Below are positions 38,572 to 47,571 of a DNA stretch of 64,000 nt, piece after piece. The position numbers were made by a program, and so were the translations under genes. Each line of letters opens with the position of its first letter. Position 1 is the first letter of the stretch. The DNA comes from Mucilaginibacter sp. KACC 22773 (GTDB lineage Bacteria; Bacteroidota; Bacteroidia; Sphingobacteriales; Sphingobacteriaceae), in NCBI RefSeq assembly GCF_028736215.1, contig NZ_CP117883.1:62001-126000 (forward strand), written 5' to 3'. Below the pieces are notes generated by a model. The model saw only the letters and a list, made by a program, of their open reading frames with translations. It was not told the origin of the DNA and ran no database searches.

Positions 38572-39702
38572 ATGAACACAACATCGACACGATTTTTATC
38601 GCTGGATGTATTTAGAGGGATGACATTATGTTTTATGATCATCGTGAATACACCCGGGAGCGGAGCGGATGCCTTTGCGCCCCTCCGGCATGCGGCCTGG
38701 CATGGTTTTACCCCAACCGACCTGGTATTTCCGTCGTTTTTATTCGCGGTGGGCAATGCCATGAGTTTTTCGATGAAGCGCTATATCGAGATGGGTAATG
38801 CTGCCGTACTTACCAAGATATTTAAACGTACGCTGCTGATATTTTTAATAGGATACCTGATGTATTGGTTTCCTTTCTTCAATTTTGATAAAGGGCATTT
38901 TGAATTTTCGCCGATAAGCCATACCCGTATTATGGGGGTTTTGCAGCGTATTGCTTTATGTTACTGTTTCGCATCGCTCATGATTCATTTTTTATCAAAG
39001 CAATCGGTTATTATTTTATCAATCCTGTTCCTGATAAGTTATTGGGTTATCCTGCTTGCTTTCGGCGATCCGTTAAACCCGTTAAGCATGACCGGGAATG
39101 CAGGGTATTTCCTGGATAAGCTTGTACTTGGTGCCGATCATATGTACCATGGCGAAGGAAAAGCATTTGATCCGGAAGGTATCCTGAGCACCTTACCGGC
39201 TATTGTAAACGTGGTTGTTGGTTACTACGCCGGTAAATTCATTCAGCAGAAAGGTAAAGGGTACGATGTGGTATCAAAAATGCTGCTCATGGGCTGCCTG
39301 TTCATTTTTATCGCCTTGTGCTGGAATATGGTATTCCCCATTAACAAAAAGCTGTGGAGCAGCCCGTTCGTGCTGATAACCACCGGCCTCGATCTGGTGA
39401 TCCTGTCATTCCTGGTATATGCGCTGGAGATTAACGATTGGAACAAAGGCAACTGGACAAGGTTTTTTACCATTATGGGTAAAAACCCGCTGCCGCTTTA
39501 TGTATTATCAGAAACCCTGGTCATCTTCTTTTACATGTTTAGCGTAAAAGGGGTTAGTTTATATAATTGGATAAATACAAACATTTACCAGGCTATAATA
39601 CCCGGGGCAATTGGCTCATTGCTGTTTGCCATCAGCTATATGCTTATTTGCTGGTTGGTAGGTTACCTGCTGGATAAAAAGAAAATTTATATCCGTGTTT
39701 AA
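38572..39702 (+). CDS. NagX/HGSNAT-like membrane acyltransferase (DUF5009-type)
   Basis: A 376-residue protein with ~9-10 hydrophobic helices. The N terminus RFLSLDVFRGMTLCFMIIVN and the loop HAAWHGFTPTDLVFPSFLFA match bacterial relatives of heparan-alpha-glucosaminide N-acetyltransferase, in which a loop His takes the acetyl group from acetyl-CoA on one face and gives it to an amino sugar on the other. The related NagX gene of GlcNAc-using bacteria is thought to serve amino-sugar uptake. It lies 105 bases after susD, so this SusCD locus may handle an amino-sugar glycan; that is inference. A terminator follows. Confidence 0.82.
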   Translation: MNTTSTRFLSLDVFRGMTLCFMIIVNTPGSGADAFAPLRHAAWHGFTPTDLVFPSFLFAVGNAMSFSMKRYIEMGNAAVLTKIFKRTLLIFLIGYLMYWFPFFNFDKGHFEFSPISHTRIMGVLQRIALCYCFASLMIHFLSKQSVIILSILFLISYWVILLAFGDPLNPLSMTGNAGYFLDKLVLGADHMYHGEGKAFDPEGILSTLPAIVNVVVGYYAGKFIQQKGKGYDVVSKMLLMGCLFIFIALCWNMVFPINKKLWSSPFVLITTGLDLVILSFLVYALEINDWNKGNWTRFFTIMGKNPLPLYVLSETLVIFFYMFSVKGVSLYNWINTNIYQAIIPGAIGSLLFAISYMLICWLVGYLLDKKKIYIRV

Positions 39703-39716
39703 GAACCTGGATATAA

Positions 39717-39752
39717 ACAAAAAGCGCGGCCCAATACAGCCGCGCTTTTTGT
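39717..39752. terminator. Bidirectional terminator
   Basis: ACAAAAAGCGCGGC (39717-39730) pairs with GCCGCGCTTTTTGT (39739-39752) across an 8-base loop. It lies between two convergent genes and has T runs on both strands. Confidence 0.85.
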
Positions 39753-39776
39753 TTAATAGGAAAACTTTTTGGATAG

Positions 39777-40277
39777 CTATATTGCCAAATGATAAATACG
39801 ACCAGATGCAGGCGCTGTATCGGTAACTTGCCCAAGGTATTTTTTTGATACCGATTTTGGAGCAAAGCCCTGATCAACAACGGTAACATTTACCGCGCCG
39901 CTTGTTGGTTTATTAGCAGGGTTGAGCAACCTGTAGGTATCGCCCCCATAGCTAAAATTGTTATCAGTCACCTTGGTATTATCAAAATTATAAGTGGCTT
40001 TGAGGCTGCTTACTGAAAAGCCGGATGCCTGCACCTTTTTGCCGATCTGTTCGAAATTTACCAGCACCTCTTCTTTAAAGGTGATGAGATAGGTGTTACG
40101 GATCAAGTCGGTTTTAATATCGCCAACAAAAGGCAATGCACGTAAAGCTTTTTCGGTTGATTTTGCGCAAAGGGCGCAGGTAAGTCCGCTAACCTGCAAC
40201 TCGGCTTTGGTAAACTGAGCTTTTGCGACCGTAGCAGAAAGAGAGAACACGATAATAAATATTTTAAGCGTTTTCAT
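39777..40277 (-). CDS. Exported heavy-metal-associated (HMA) domain protein
   Basis: 166 residues from the ATG at 40277; the frame is open upstream but the signal peptide MKTLKIFIIVFSLSATVAKA fixes the start. The mature protein begins with an HMA-like fold (ELQVSGLTCALCAKSTEKAL) carrying the metal-binding CALC pair in the place of the usual CxxC. The C-terminal ~80 residues are not recognised. Exported HMA proteins can bind copper or other soft metals in the periplasm. No metal ATPase or efflux gene is near, so the role is open. Confidence 0.65.
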   Translation of the reverse strand: MKTLKIFIIVFSLSATVAKAQFTKAELQVSGLTCALCAKSTEKALRALPFVGDIKTDLIRNTYLITFKEEVLVNFEQIGKKVQASGFSVSSLKATYNFDNTKVTDNNFSYGGDTYRLLNPANKPTSGAVNVTVVDQGFAPKSVSKKYLGQVTDTAPASGRIYHLAI

Positions 40278-40418
40278 ATCCCAGCTTTTTTTAGCAGATA
40301 ACAAAAATAGATGATTAACCCGTTGATTACAAATTGTTTTTATGCTACTGCAATATCCGTAAACCCCGGCAAGGTAAGCAAAATCAAAACGCGTCCCTGC
40401 CTTCAAGGGGAAGCTTCT

Positions 40419-41153
40419 CTATTTCTTTTGTTGCTTATCAGCAAAAGAGAATACTTTTTGAAGCAACGGCGTAGTACGCGCGCCTAAATTCTGTCGAATA
40501 TTCAGTTCCTCTTTGGCAATTTCAACAAATAAGCCAGCAATAGCTTTCTGGGTTACATAATCGGTAATGTCCGGATTTATTTTTGATACAAAAGGCACCT
40601 TGTTATAAGCCTGCGCGGCATCGGTATAATATTTTGTAGCACCAACTTTGTTTAAGCTTGCCTGTATCACGGGTTTAAACTGGTCGGCCAATTGTAAAGT
40701 AGTGGTTTTTTTGAAGTATTGAGTGGCCGCATCCTGGCTGCCAAGCAAAATGTTGGTAACATCCTGCAGGGTCATTTGCTTTATGGCACCAATAAATATG
40801 GGTTTGGCTTTTACAGCGGCATCTTCGGCGGCATGGTTAATGGAAGTTATAACGTTGTCGCAAAGGCTGCCAAGGCCTATGCTGCGAAGCGTTTTCTCGG
40901 CTTTTTGCGCTTCGGGCGGAAAAAGTATTTTAACCTCGGCGTTCTTTAAAAAGCCATCAACAACCGATAACTTATCAGTGCTTTTACCGGTACCTATTTC
41001 AAGGGCTTGCTTAAGGCCGTTACCTATCTCAAACGTGGTAGGTGTTCCTTGTGTACTGGTGGTTGCAGCTTGTGCAACCTGGTTTAGTGTATCGCAGCTG
41101 CTTAAGGTTATAAAAAACAGTAAAGCTGTTATAGAAAATATTCGTTTTTTCAT
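40419..41153 (-). CDS. DUF4197 lipoprotein
   Basis: 244 residues from the ATG at 41153 (the longer frame adds ten unlikely residues). It has a lipoprotein signal (MKKRIFSITALLFFITLSSC, lipobox LSSC) and a DUF4197 body: GNGLKQALEIGTGKSTDKLS, FPPEAQKAEKTLRSIGLG, and a C-terminal FVEIAKEELNIRQNLGART. The family is widespread in Gram-negative bacteria and has no known function. It follows the phosphate transporter gene by 42 bases on the same strand and may share its transcript, though nothing links it to phosphate. Confidence 0.85.
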   Translation of the reverse strand: MKKRIFSITALLFFITLSSCDTLNQVAQAATTSTQGTPTTFEIGNGLKQALEIGTGKSTDKLSVVDGFLKNAEVKILFPPEAQKAEKTLRSIGLGSLCDNVITSINHAAEDAAVKAKPIFIGAIKQMTLQDVTNILLGSQDAATQYFKKTTTLQLADQFKPVIQASLNKVGATKYYTDAAQAYNKVPFVSKINPDITDYVTQKAIAGLFVEIAKEELNIRQNLGARTTPLLQKVFSFADKQQKK

Positions 41154-41195
41154 AGTGCCTAAAATTAGCAAAAATGAAGCCAACTTATGTGTAAA

Positions 41196-42206
41196 TTATC
41201 CCCACACTTTTAACAGGGCAAATACGCCTGCCGCAATTAAAGCAGAAATTGGAATGGTGATAATCCAGGCCCAGATAAGGTTAATGGTTACACCCCAGCG
41301 CACAGCAGATACACGCTTGGTTAAACCAACCCCAATGATAGAGCCTGTGATGGTGTGTGTAGTAGAAACCGGGATACCAAACCTTTCTGTAATAAACAGG
41401 GTGATGGCACCTGCGGTTTCGGCACTTACACCTTCCAGCGGGGTTACCTTGGTTATTTTTGAGCCCATGGTTTTAACAATTTTCCAACCGCCGCTCATAG
41501 TACCCGCCGCGATAGCTGTATAACAGGCCAACGGGATCCATTCGGGCATAGGCGCGCCGGCGTGAATTACCTTGCCTGCAATTAAGGTTACATATAATAT
41601 ACCCATTACCTTTTGGGCGTCGTTACCACCGTGTGCAAAGCTTAATGCCGCTGCCGATATCAGCTGCAGCCTCTTAAACCAACGTTCGGCAGTAGCAGGC
41701 TTTGCGCGTTTACAAATGTTTAATATCAGGATGGTTACCACGTAGGCTATAAGTAAACCTATAAACGGAGCCAAAACAATATAAGCGATGATTTTAAGCA
41801 CATACTGCATTTCAATAGCGTGTAGTGCATTTGCGCCCATATAAATAGCATTGGTCATCCCGGCACCCGCAAAACCGCCAATTAGCGTATGCGATGAACT
41901 TGAGGGGATACCAAACCACCAGGTAATTAAATTCCAGGATATAGCAGCCACCAGTCCGGCCAATATTACATGCAGGGTAACATAATGTTCCAATACAATT
42001 TTTGATACTGTATTGGCTACCTTATGGTCTTTTATAAAAAAGTAGGCGGCAAAGTTAAATACAGCAGCTAATAGTACAGCCTGAAAGGGGGTAAGCACTT
42101 TGGTTGATACAATGGTGGCAATTGAGTTGGCAGCATCATGAAAACCGTTAGTGTAATCAAAAACGAGTGCAAGTAAAACTATAACAACAAGTAGTGAGGT
42201 AACCAT
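41196..42206 (-). CDS. PiT-family inorganic phosphate transporter
   Basis: 336 residues, ~10 membrane helices, with the duplicated PiT signatures: FDYTNGFHDAANSIATIVST near the N terminus and ALSFAHGGNDAQKVMG in the second half, plus GIPVSTTHTITGSIIGVGL. PiT carriers import phosphate (as a metal-phosphate complex) with protons or sodium. It lies 20 bases after the DUF47 gene, the typical pairing in bacteria and archaea. Confidence 0.95.
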   Translation of the reverse strand: MVTSLLVVIVLLALVFDYTNGFHDAANSIATIVSTKVLTPFQAVLLAAVFNFAAYFFIKDHKVANTVSKIVLEHYVTLHVILAGLVAAISWNLITWWFGIPSSSSHTLIGGFAGAGMTNAIYMGANALHAIEMQYVLKIIAYIVLAPFIGLLIAYVVTILILNICKRAKPATAERWFKRLQLISAAALSFAHGGNDAQKVMGILYVTLIAGKVIHAGAPMPEWIPLACYTAIAAGTMSGGWKIVKTMGSKITKVTPLEGVSAETAGAITLFITERFGIPVSTTHTITGSIIGVGLTKRVSAVRWGVTINLIWAWIITIPISALIAAGVFALLKVWG

Positions 42207-42226
42207 TTAGTGATGATTAGGTATGC

Positions 42227-42877
42227 TTAAGCGTTTTTAACTAAAATAGATTCCATAACGTTGGCTGCGTCTTCGCACATATCGGTAGCGGTTTCCAGGG
42301 CAGCAAGGATTTCTTTATATTTTATCAGGCGGATAGCGTCTTTTTCATAAAGAAACAAATCGGCCACGGCGCGGTCAAAAACATAATCGGCCTGGTTTTC
42401 TACGCTATTTATCCTGATGCATGAATCGGCAATGTTACGTACGTTGCGTAGGTCTTTCAACTCGCGTACTGCTTTTTCCAGGTCGATGCTTGCCTGGAGT
42501 ATCAGGTCAGATAGTTTGCGGATGTGTTCGTTAAAGTCATCTATCCGGTAAAGGCTCATGCGGTTGGCAGCGCCCTGGATGTAATCGGCAACATCATCAA
42601 TAGCTGTAGCTAACGCATGGATGTCCTCCCTATCAAAAGGAGTAATAAAGTTTTTGCCCAGTTCCAGGTATATCTGGTGGGTAAATTCATCGCCTTTATT
42701 TTCAAGCTTGTCAATTTGTTTAAACAGCTCTTCGCGGGTGGTAGCGTTATTGGAGTTAACGGCCTCGACCAAAATAGTAGCCATGGCTACTACATTGTTT
42801 GCTGCCTGCTCAAATAAAGGAAAAAATATCTTTTTGTCCTTAGGTACAAAGTATTGGAAAATGCTGTTTAATGACAT
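42227..42877 (-). CDS. DUF47 / PhoU-like phosphate transport regulator
   Basis: A 216-residue all-helical protein of the DUF47 family (NSIFQYFVPKDKKIFFPLFE, LENKGDEFTHQIYLEL, DVADYIQGAANRMSLYRI, EDAANVMESILVKNA), with acidic E/DxxxD motifs that bind metal clusters in PhoU relatives. It is thought to modulate the adjacent PiT carrier. It sits upstream of the PiT gene and 47 bases downstream of the histidine kinase gene. Confidence 0.93.
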   Translation of the reverse strand: MSLNSIFQYFVPKDKKIFFPLFEQAANNVVAMATILVEAVNSNNATTREELFKQIDKLENKGDEFTHQIYLELGKNFITPFDREDIHALATAIDDVADYIQGAANRMSLYRIDDFNEHIRKLSDLILQASIDLEKAVRELKDLRNVRNIADSCIRINSVENQADYVFDRAVADLFLYEKDAIRLIKYKEILAALETATDMCEDAANVMESILVKNA

Positions 42878-42924
42878 GATGCTTAAAATTGGTGTAAAGG
42901 TACGGTTGCTATGTTAAATTAATG

Positions 42925-43989
42925 TTAACTTTTTAACACTGGTATATTGGGGAAAGGTAAAGTTTGTTTTGCTCTTTGCAAAGTAAAGCCAAAAGTTGAT
43001 CCCAAACCCTCGGTACTGCGCACATTAATGGTTTGCTGGTGTGCCTCAATAATGTGTTTTACAATGGCCAGCCCCAATCCAGAGCCCCCAATTTGGCGCG
43101 ACCGGCTGGTATCCGTGCGGTAAAAGCGTTCAAACAGGCGTGGCAAAAACTTTTCTTCGATGCCGATGCCATCATCGGTAACCTCTACCAAAACCTGGTC
43201 GTCAAGTACAAAAAGGCTTAATGATGTGCTTCCTTCTTCTTTACCGTACTTAAATGAGTTATCAATCAGGTTAACCAATACCTGCCTTATTTTTTCCCTG
43301 TCGGCATATACAATGATACCTTCATCATATTTCTGCTTAAAAATCAACTTAATTTTGTACTGCTTGCCTTTTATCTCGAGCGATTCAAAAACTTCTTTAA
43401 TCAGGTCGTTAATTTTAAACTTGCTGTAATTAATTGGTATCTCGCCCGATTCCAGCTTCGAAATCTCGTCCAGGTCCTTAATCAGGTAGCTTAGCCTATC
43501 CACATTCTTAGAGGCTTTTTCCAGGAATTGACGCGCCATCTCGCGGTCTTCCATATCATCATCCTGCAAAGCTTCAATGTATCCCTGTATGGCAAAAAGC
43601 GGGGTTTTAAACTCATGCGAGATATTGGATAAAAAATCGCGGCGGAATTTTTCCTGCTTGCGCAGGTCGTCAATCTCTGATTTTTTTTGTTTTGCCCATT
43701 CTTTTACTTCCTGCTCCACATCATCAATAGGGTTGGCGGTTACATGTTCGCCCAGGGCATCGCGCAAATCGCGGCCAAGCTTTAAATTGTGAATGAGTTT
43801 ATAAATTAGTTTAATGCGCGAGTAAATGTACTTTTCTATCAGGTAGTAAAATACAAAGTAACTTACCGCTATGGTAATGGTGAAAGTAACCATTACATCA
43901 TACCATTTATGCTGAAAATAAAAGTTAACCGCCGATAGGGTAATGGCAACCCCGGTAGCTGTAATTAAAACCAGTACACGCAAATTCAT
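42925..43989 (-). CDS. PhoR-like membrane sensor histidine kinase
   Basis: 354 residues: two membrane helices (~5-24 and ~33-53) with almost no periplasmic loop, a linker, the dimerisation/phosphoacceptor domain (FLSNISHEFKTPLFAIQGYI) and an HATPase domain (NLIDNSFKYG, VTDDGIGIEEKFLPRLFERF, GGSGLGLAIVKHI). The design and phosphate-transport neighbours suggest a PhoR-type phosphate sensor, but no response regulator gene is adjacent. It starts 9 bases after the methyltransferase gene of the polyketide cluster, so it may also be read from that transcript. Confidence 0.85.
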   Translation of the reverse strand: MNLRVLVLITATGVAITLSAVNFYFQHKWYDVMVTFTITIAVSYFVFYYLIEKYIYSRIKLIYKLIHNLKLGRDLRDALGEHVTANPIDDVEQEVKEWAKQKKSEIDDLRKQEKFRRDFLSNISHEFKTPLFAIQGYIEALQDDDMEDREMARQFLEKASKNVDRLSYLIKDLDEISKLESGEIPINYSKFKINDLIKEVFESLEIKGKQYKIKLIFKQKYDEGIIVYADREKIRQVLVNLIDNSFKYGKEEGSTSLSLFVLDDQVLVEVTDDGIGIEEKFLPRLFERFYRTDTSRSRQIGGSGLGLAIVKHIIEAHQQTINVRSTEGLGSTFGFTLQRAKQTLPFPNIPVLKS

Positions 43990-43998
43990 AGCGTAAAG

Positions 43999-44697
43999 CT
44001 ACGATTTATAGATTACTAAAGCCCAGCGGAATGGCCACTTCCATGTTAATTTAAAGTTATCAATTTGTGCTTTTTTTAGCAATGTTAATAATTCCCGCTT
44101 TTTAAAACCCCGCTTTACCGATAGTGGCCCATCGTAGCGTACCATTTTATTACGGGTGAAAACATTTGTAATAAAAATAACGGCATAATACAGCGCCCAA
44201 TGGCGGTGCAAATCGGTAATGATTATTCCTTTTTGGGCCGATGCATACATGTTTTTAATCATCTTGATCCATTGTTCGTCGTCAAAGTGGTGCGTAAACA
44301 AATTGCTGATAATGATATCGTGCATGCCTAAAAGGTGGGTATCGTTTATCACATCGGCCTGCACATAGCCAATGCCGGCAAACGTTTTTGATGCATTGCG
44401 CGCATAATTTATTGCTGCCGGGGCTGCATCAATGCCGGTAAGTTTTAGGGTTATCTGTTGTTGCGTTGCCCATTTGGTAATGGCAATCAGTGTATCGCCA
44501 CCACCACAGCCCCAATCGCTTATAGAGTATCCTTGCTTTACCGGGAAGTTTTTTAAGGCTCCTATGGCTTCCTTATGCCCGCCAAACCATGAATTTATTT
44601 TGCCAAGCCCCTCCAATACCGGTGCAATCTCGGTATCGGGCAAGGTTAAATCGTCCATTATCTCGGCATCAAAAGCGCGGTGTTTTAAATTGGGCAT
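43999..44697 (-). CDS. SAM-dependent methyltransferase of the type III PKS cluster
   Basis: 232 residues with a class I methyltransferase fold: motif I DWGCGGGDTLIAI (SAM binding), LTGIDAAPAAINYA, and DIIISNLFTHHF as motif IV. The C terminus has a hydrophobic patch (WALYYAVIFITNVF) that may touch the membrane or a lipid-like substrate. It lies 18 bases behind the FAD oxidoreductase gene in the PKS operon and probably methylates the polyketide-derived ring or carboxylate. That substrate is inferred. Confidence 0.85.
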   Translation of the reverse strand: MPNLKHRAFDAEIMDDLTLPDTEIAPVLEGLGKINSWFGGHKEAIGALKNFPVKQGYSISDWGCGGGDTLIAITKWATQQQITLKLTGIDAAPAAINYARNASKTFAGIGYVQADVINDTHLLGMHDIIISNLFTHHFDDEQWIKMIKNMYASAQKGIIITDLHRHWALYYAVIFITNVFTRNKMVRYDGPLSVKRGFKKRELLTLLKKAQIDNFKLTWKWPFRWALVIYKS

Positions 44698-44715
44698 GGT
44701 ATCAATACAATAACC

Positions 44716-45840
44716 TTATGAAAATGGTTTTCCGTGAGTTTTACTGATCAGGTACCTGGATAATGGCGGTAAGCCGTTTAACAGGCGAAGCGTAAGTGCG
44801 GTTGTGTTGTTATTGCCAAACAGGCGCTGCAATTGCCGGCCTACCCAAAGTCGCTGCGCAAATTGCCGGTTCCAGGCATCGGTATAATCGGCCTCTAAAG
44901 CTACACGGTTATCTTCATAAAATTTGCCGGTTTTATAATGACTGATAATTTTTTCTGACAGGATTTTGGCCGAGTGAATAGCCATGGTCATGCCGTTACC
45001 GCATAGCGGCGCTATCATCCCGGCCGTATCGCCGCTCATTAAAATATGGTTATCAACCGGTGCTTTTTTTTCAAACGATATCTCGTTAATTACCTCGGGC
45101 TTATCCAGTAAAAATTCGGCATTGGTAAAAATATTGTCGAGATATGGGTTTTTGCGGATAACGTTTTCTTCCAATCCCTGCAAACTGCCGTATTTGCGCA
45201 GGTCATCGCGGTGCGCCATGTAGCACATGCAATACCTGTCGCCGTCGGTTTTGCTCACGCCGCAATAGCCATCTTTATAGTTATTGAGCTGGATAAGATC
45301 CTGCGGCAAATCCATTTTTATATGAAATTTTACAGCCAGGTAGGGGCTGCGTTTATAGAAAAAGGGCCGCTTCAATTTTTGATCGAGGTTTGACCGCTTG
45401 CCGAATGAGCCGATTACCAGCGGCGCCGTTAACACTTCGCCGGGCGTAACCACCTCAAACTGATTGCCGGTGAAGCGCACATCTTCAACCCTTGTACCTA
45501 TCAAGAAATTTACGCCTTCTGTTGCCGCTTTGTGGTATAAAAAATTGTCAAAGGTGTACCTGCTTAAACCAAAGCCGCCCAGATCGAGCTTTTGGGTAAA
45601 TTTAACGCCCGAGGCGGCGGTAACTTCCACCCGGTTAATGCGGGCAACATTCAGCTGATCGAGGTTGATATCTAAAGTATTTAAAAACGGGATTACTTCG
45701 TTGGAGATATACTCGCCACATACACGGTGCATGGGGTATGTTTTTTTTTCGACGAGGGTAACGTTTAAGCCGGCGCGGTTTAATAGTATCGCGTTAAATA
45801 ATCCCGCAAGGCCACCGCCAACTATAATTACATCGTTCAT
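44716..45840 (-). CDS. FAD-dependent oxidoreductase / hydroxylase (geranylgeranyl-reductase-like)
   Basis: 374 residues from the ATG at 45840 (MNDVIIVGGGLAGLFNAILL); an earlier in-frame TTG at 45852 would overlap the PKS stop codon. The FAD-binding GxGxxG at the N terminus, the CGEYISNEV segment and the GDTAGMIAPLCGNGMTMAIH motif mark the geranylgeranyl reductase/aromatic hydroxylase flavoprotein group. It lies 5 bases downstream of the type III PKS gene. In the srs and agq clusters a flavoprotein hydroxylates the alkylresorcinol to a quinol; a like role is inferred here. Reduction of a prenyl chain is the main alternative. Confidence 0.85.
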   Translation of the reverse strand: MNDVIIVGGGLAGLFNAILLNRAGLNVTLVEKKTYPMHRVCGEYISNEVIPFLNTLDINLDQLNVARINRVEVTAASGVKFTQKLDLGGFGLSRYTFDNFLYHKAATEGVNFLIGTRVEDVRFTGNQFEVVTPGEVLTAPLVIGSFGKRSNLDQKLKRPFFYKRSPYLAVKFHIKMDLPQDLIQLNNYKDGYCGVSKTDGDRYCMCYMAHRDDLRKYGSLQGLEENVIRKNPYLDNIFTNAEFLLDKPEVINEISFEKKAPVDNHILMSGDTAGMIAPLCGNGMTMAIHSAKILSEKIISHYKTGKFYEDNRVALEADYTDAWNRQFAQRLWVGRQLQRLFGNNNTTALTLRLLNGLPPLSRYLISKTHGKPFS

Positions 45841-45845
45841 ATGCT

Positions 45846-46958
45846 TTAGCAAGACATTTTCAATATCATACCCTCAACCGTTAGCCCGGGCCCAAAAGCA
45901 AAACTCATGACCTTTTGATCGATCAAACTTTCGGCCTTAAGCATTTTTTGCAGTACAAACAGGATGGTGGCTGATGACATATTGCCATACTGCTGCAGGG
46001 TTTCATAGGCAAAAGCGTTGCTTTCCTCGGGTAGCTCCAGCGCTTCCTCTACCGCTTCCAGTATCTTACGGCCACCGGGGTGTACAGCATAAGCGGTTAT
46101 TTCATCTGCATTAAGTTTTACCTTTTGCAAAAAGCGGCCTGTTAAAGCCTTAATGTTTTTTTTGATTTGTTTGGATACCCGCGAGGTTAACTTCATCTCG
46201 AACCCGGTATTGCCTACATACCAGCCCATATCGTCGCGGGCTTCGGTCACAAATTCCGAGTAAAAGTTTTTTAAGATGAGGTTGGTGCCAGCCCTCATGC
46301 GTTGCAAAGAGTTCTCGACCAACACTGCAGCGGCCCCGTCTGAAAACAGGGAGTTGGCCACCCAGTTGTCTAATGTATTATCTTTTTGAAAATGGAGCGT
46401 GCACAACTCCACACTTACTACCAAAACTTTGGCCTCTGGATTGGCACGGCAAATATAATCGGCCACTTTAAGGCCGTTAATGGCGCCATAGCAACCCATA
46501 AAATTAATACAGGTACGTTCGGTATCGCGGTTAAGCTCCAGTTTCTCTACCAGTTCAATATCAATGCCGGGGGCGTGCATGCCCGTGCAGCTGATGGTAA
46601 CCAAATGGGTAATTTGTTTTAAAGCATCGGCCCCGAAACCGGCAAGGCAATTTTTAACCGCATTTATGGCAATAGCTATAGCCTCGTCCTGGTAAAGTTT
46701 TAAGCGTTTGCGGGTATCCGGAAAAGGATTAAAACTTCCGGATGGATCAAAAAAAGTATAATTGGAAGGGTCGCTTTCGCCAAAATCCGGGATCACCGAG
46801 TAACGATAATCAATGCCTGAGTTATCGTAAATGCTTTTTAACCGTGCGGCGTTAGTTGCATCCAACCCAAAAGCATTCACCATAAAATGGTAAATATCCT
46901 GCTGGGCTATCCGGTTATGGGGATTTGCTATCCCGATGGCACTGATGCAACTCTCCAT
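45846..46958 (-). CDS. Type III polyketide synthase (chalcone/stilbene synthase family)
   Basis: 370 residues. The Cys-His-Asn triad is visible: Cys156 in INFMGCYGA, His293 in AVHPGGRKIL, and Asn326 in YGNMSSATIL. Other family marks are VTISCTGMHAPGIDIELV and FAFGPGLTVEGMIL at the C terminus. Type III synthases extend a starter acyl-CoA with malonyl-CoA and cyclise the product, typically to alkylpyrones or alkylresorcinols in bacteria. First gene of a tight operon with FAD oxidoreductase and methyltransferase. A 49-bp hairpin and a YceI gene lie upstream on the same strand. Confidence 0.95.
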   Translation of the reverse strand: MESCISAIGIANPHNRIAQQDIYHFMVNAFGLDATNAARLKSIYDNSGIDYRYSVIPDFGESDPSNYTFFDPSGSFNPFPDTRKRLKLYQDEAIAIAINAVKNCLAGFGADALKQITHLVTISCTGMHAPGIDIELVEKLELNRDTERTCINFMGCYGAINGLKVADYICRANPEAKVLVVSVELCTLHFQKDNTLDNWVANSLFSDGAAAVLVENSLQRMRAGTNLILKNFYSEFVTEARDDMGWYVGNTGFEMKLTSRVSKQIKKNIKALTGRFLQKVKLNADEITAYAVHPGGRKILEAVEEALELPEESNAFAYETLQQYGNMSSATILFVLQKMLKAESLIDQKVMSFAFGPGLTVEGMILKMSC

Positions 46959-46983
46959 TAATATTAGCTTTATTTAAGTCGAT

Positions 46984-47032
46984 AGTCTTTAGTCTGAAGT
47001 CGTAAGTCTCTTTCGGCTTCAGACTAAAGACT
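46984..47032. repeat. Perfect inverted repeat between YceI and PKS genes
   Basis: AGTCTTTAGTCTGAA (46984-46998) and TTCAGACTAAAGACT (47018-47032) form a 15-bp stem with a 19-base loop. It fills the 82-bp gap between the stop of the YceI gene and the start of the PKS gene, so it may end or weaken transcription between them. A related motif (AGTCGTAAGTA / AGTACTTACGACT) occurs at 60178-60243, which suggests a dispersed element. Confidence 0.7.
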
Positions 47033-47040
47033 TAGCGACT

Positions 47041-47571
47041 TTATTTAGTGATCTCCGTTTCTATCGAAACATTGGCCTCATTGGATAAAATCACGTTTTT
47101 ACCACCGATGCCAAAATCTGTCCTTAAAACCTGGAAATCACCTTTAAACGTCGCATTGCTACCCGCTTCAACATACGTAAAAGGTATTTCTATCAGTTTT
47201 GTTTTGTCTCTTATAGTTACGTTAAAACTGCCCGTATAGTTGTTTCCGCTTTTATGTTTAAATGAAACTGATTTTAAAATGATCTTTGGGTATTTTGCCA
47301 CATCAAAGTAGTCTTCGCTCTTCAGGTGGTTATCGCGGCTTTCATTATCGGTATTAACCGTATTTGAGGCCACAGAAGCCTCGATTGAACTTGTTGCGAG
47401 ACTGGCGGGCTTAAAATTAATATCGGCGTTGAGGCTGCCAAAAGAGCCCTCGACGTTAAACCCAAGATTTTTAATTTTAAATGTAACTGCCGATCGGGTT
47501 ACTTTACTTTGCGCAAACGTGTTTGCTGCTAAAAAAAATATAATTGCAATGCTAAATAGTTTCCTGGTCAT
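47041..47571 (-). CDS. YceI-family periplasmic protein (polyisoprenoid/lipid-binding fold)
   Basis: 176 residues from the ATG at 47571, with a signal peptide (MTRKLFSIAIIFFLAANTFA). The mature protein has the YceI lipocalin-like pattern: TFKIKNLGFNVEGSFGSLNA, DNESRDNHLKSEDYFDVAKY and FKGDFQVLRTDFGIGG. Members bind polyprenyl or amphiphilic lipids in a barrel. Its place between a type III PKS operon and a divergent prenyltransferase fits carriage of the hydrophobic product, but that is inference. Confidence 0.88.
   Translation of the reverse strand: MTRKLFSIAIIFFLAANTFAQSKVTRSAVTFKIKNLGFNVEGSFGSLNADINFKPASLATSSIEASVASNTVNTDNESRDNHLKSEDYFDVAKYPKIILKSVSFKHKSGNNYTGSFNVTIRDKTKLIEIPFTYVEAGSNATFKGDFQVLRTDFGIGGKNVILSNEANVSIETEITK

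Noticed and set aside
40723..41523. A 266-codon plus-strand frame antisense to DUF4197 and PiT genes
   Set aside because: It runs opposite to two well-recognised genes, crosses their junction and shows no family pattern.
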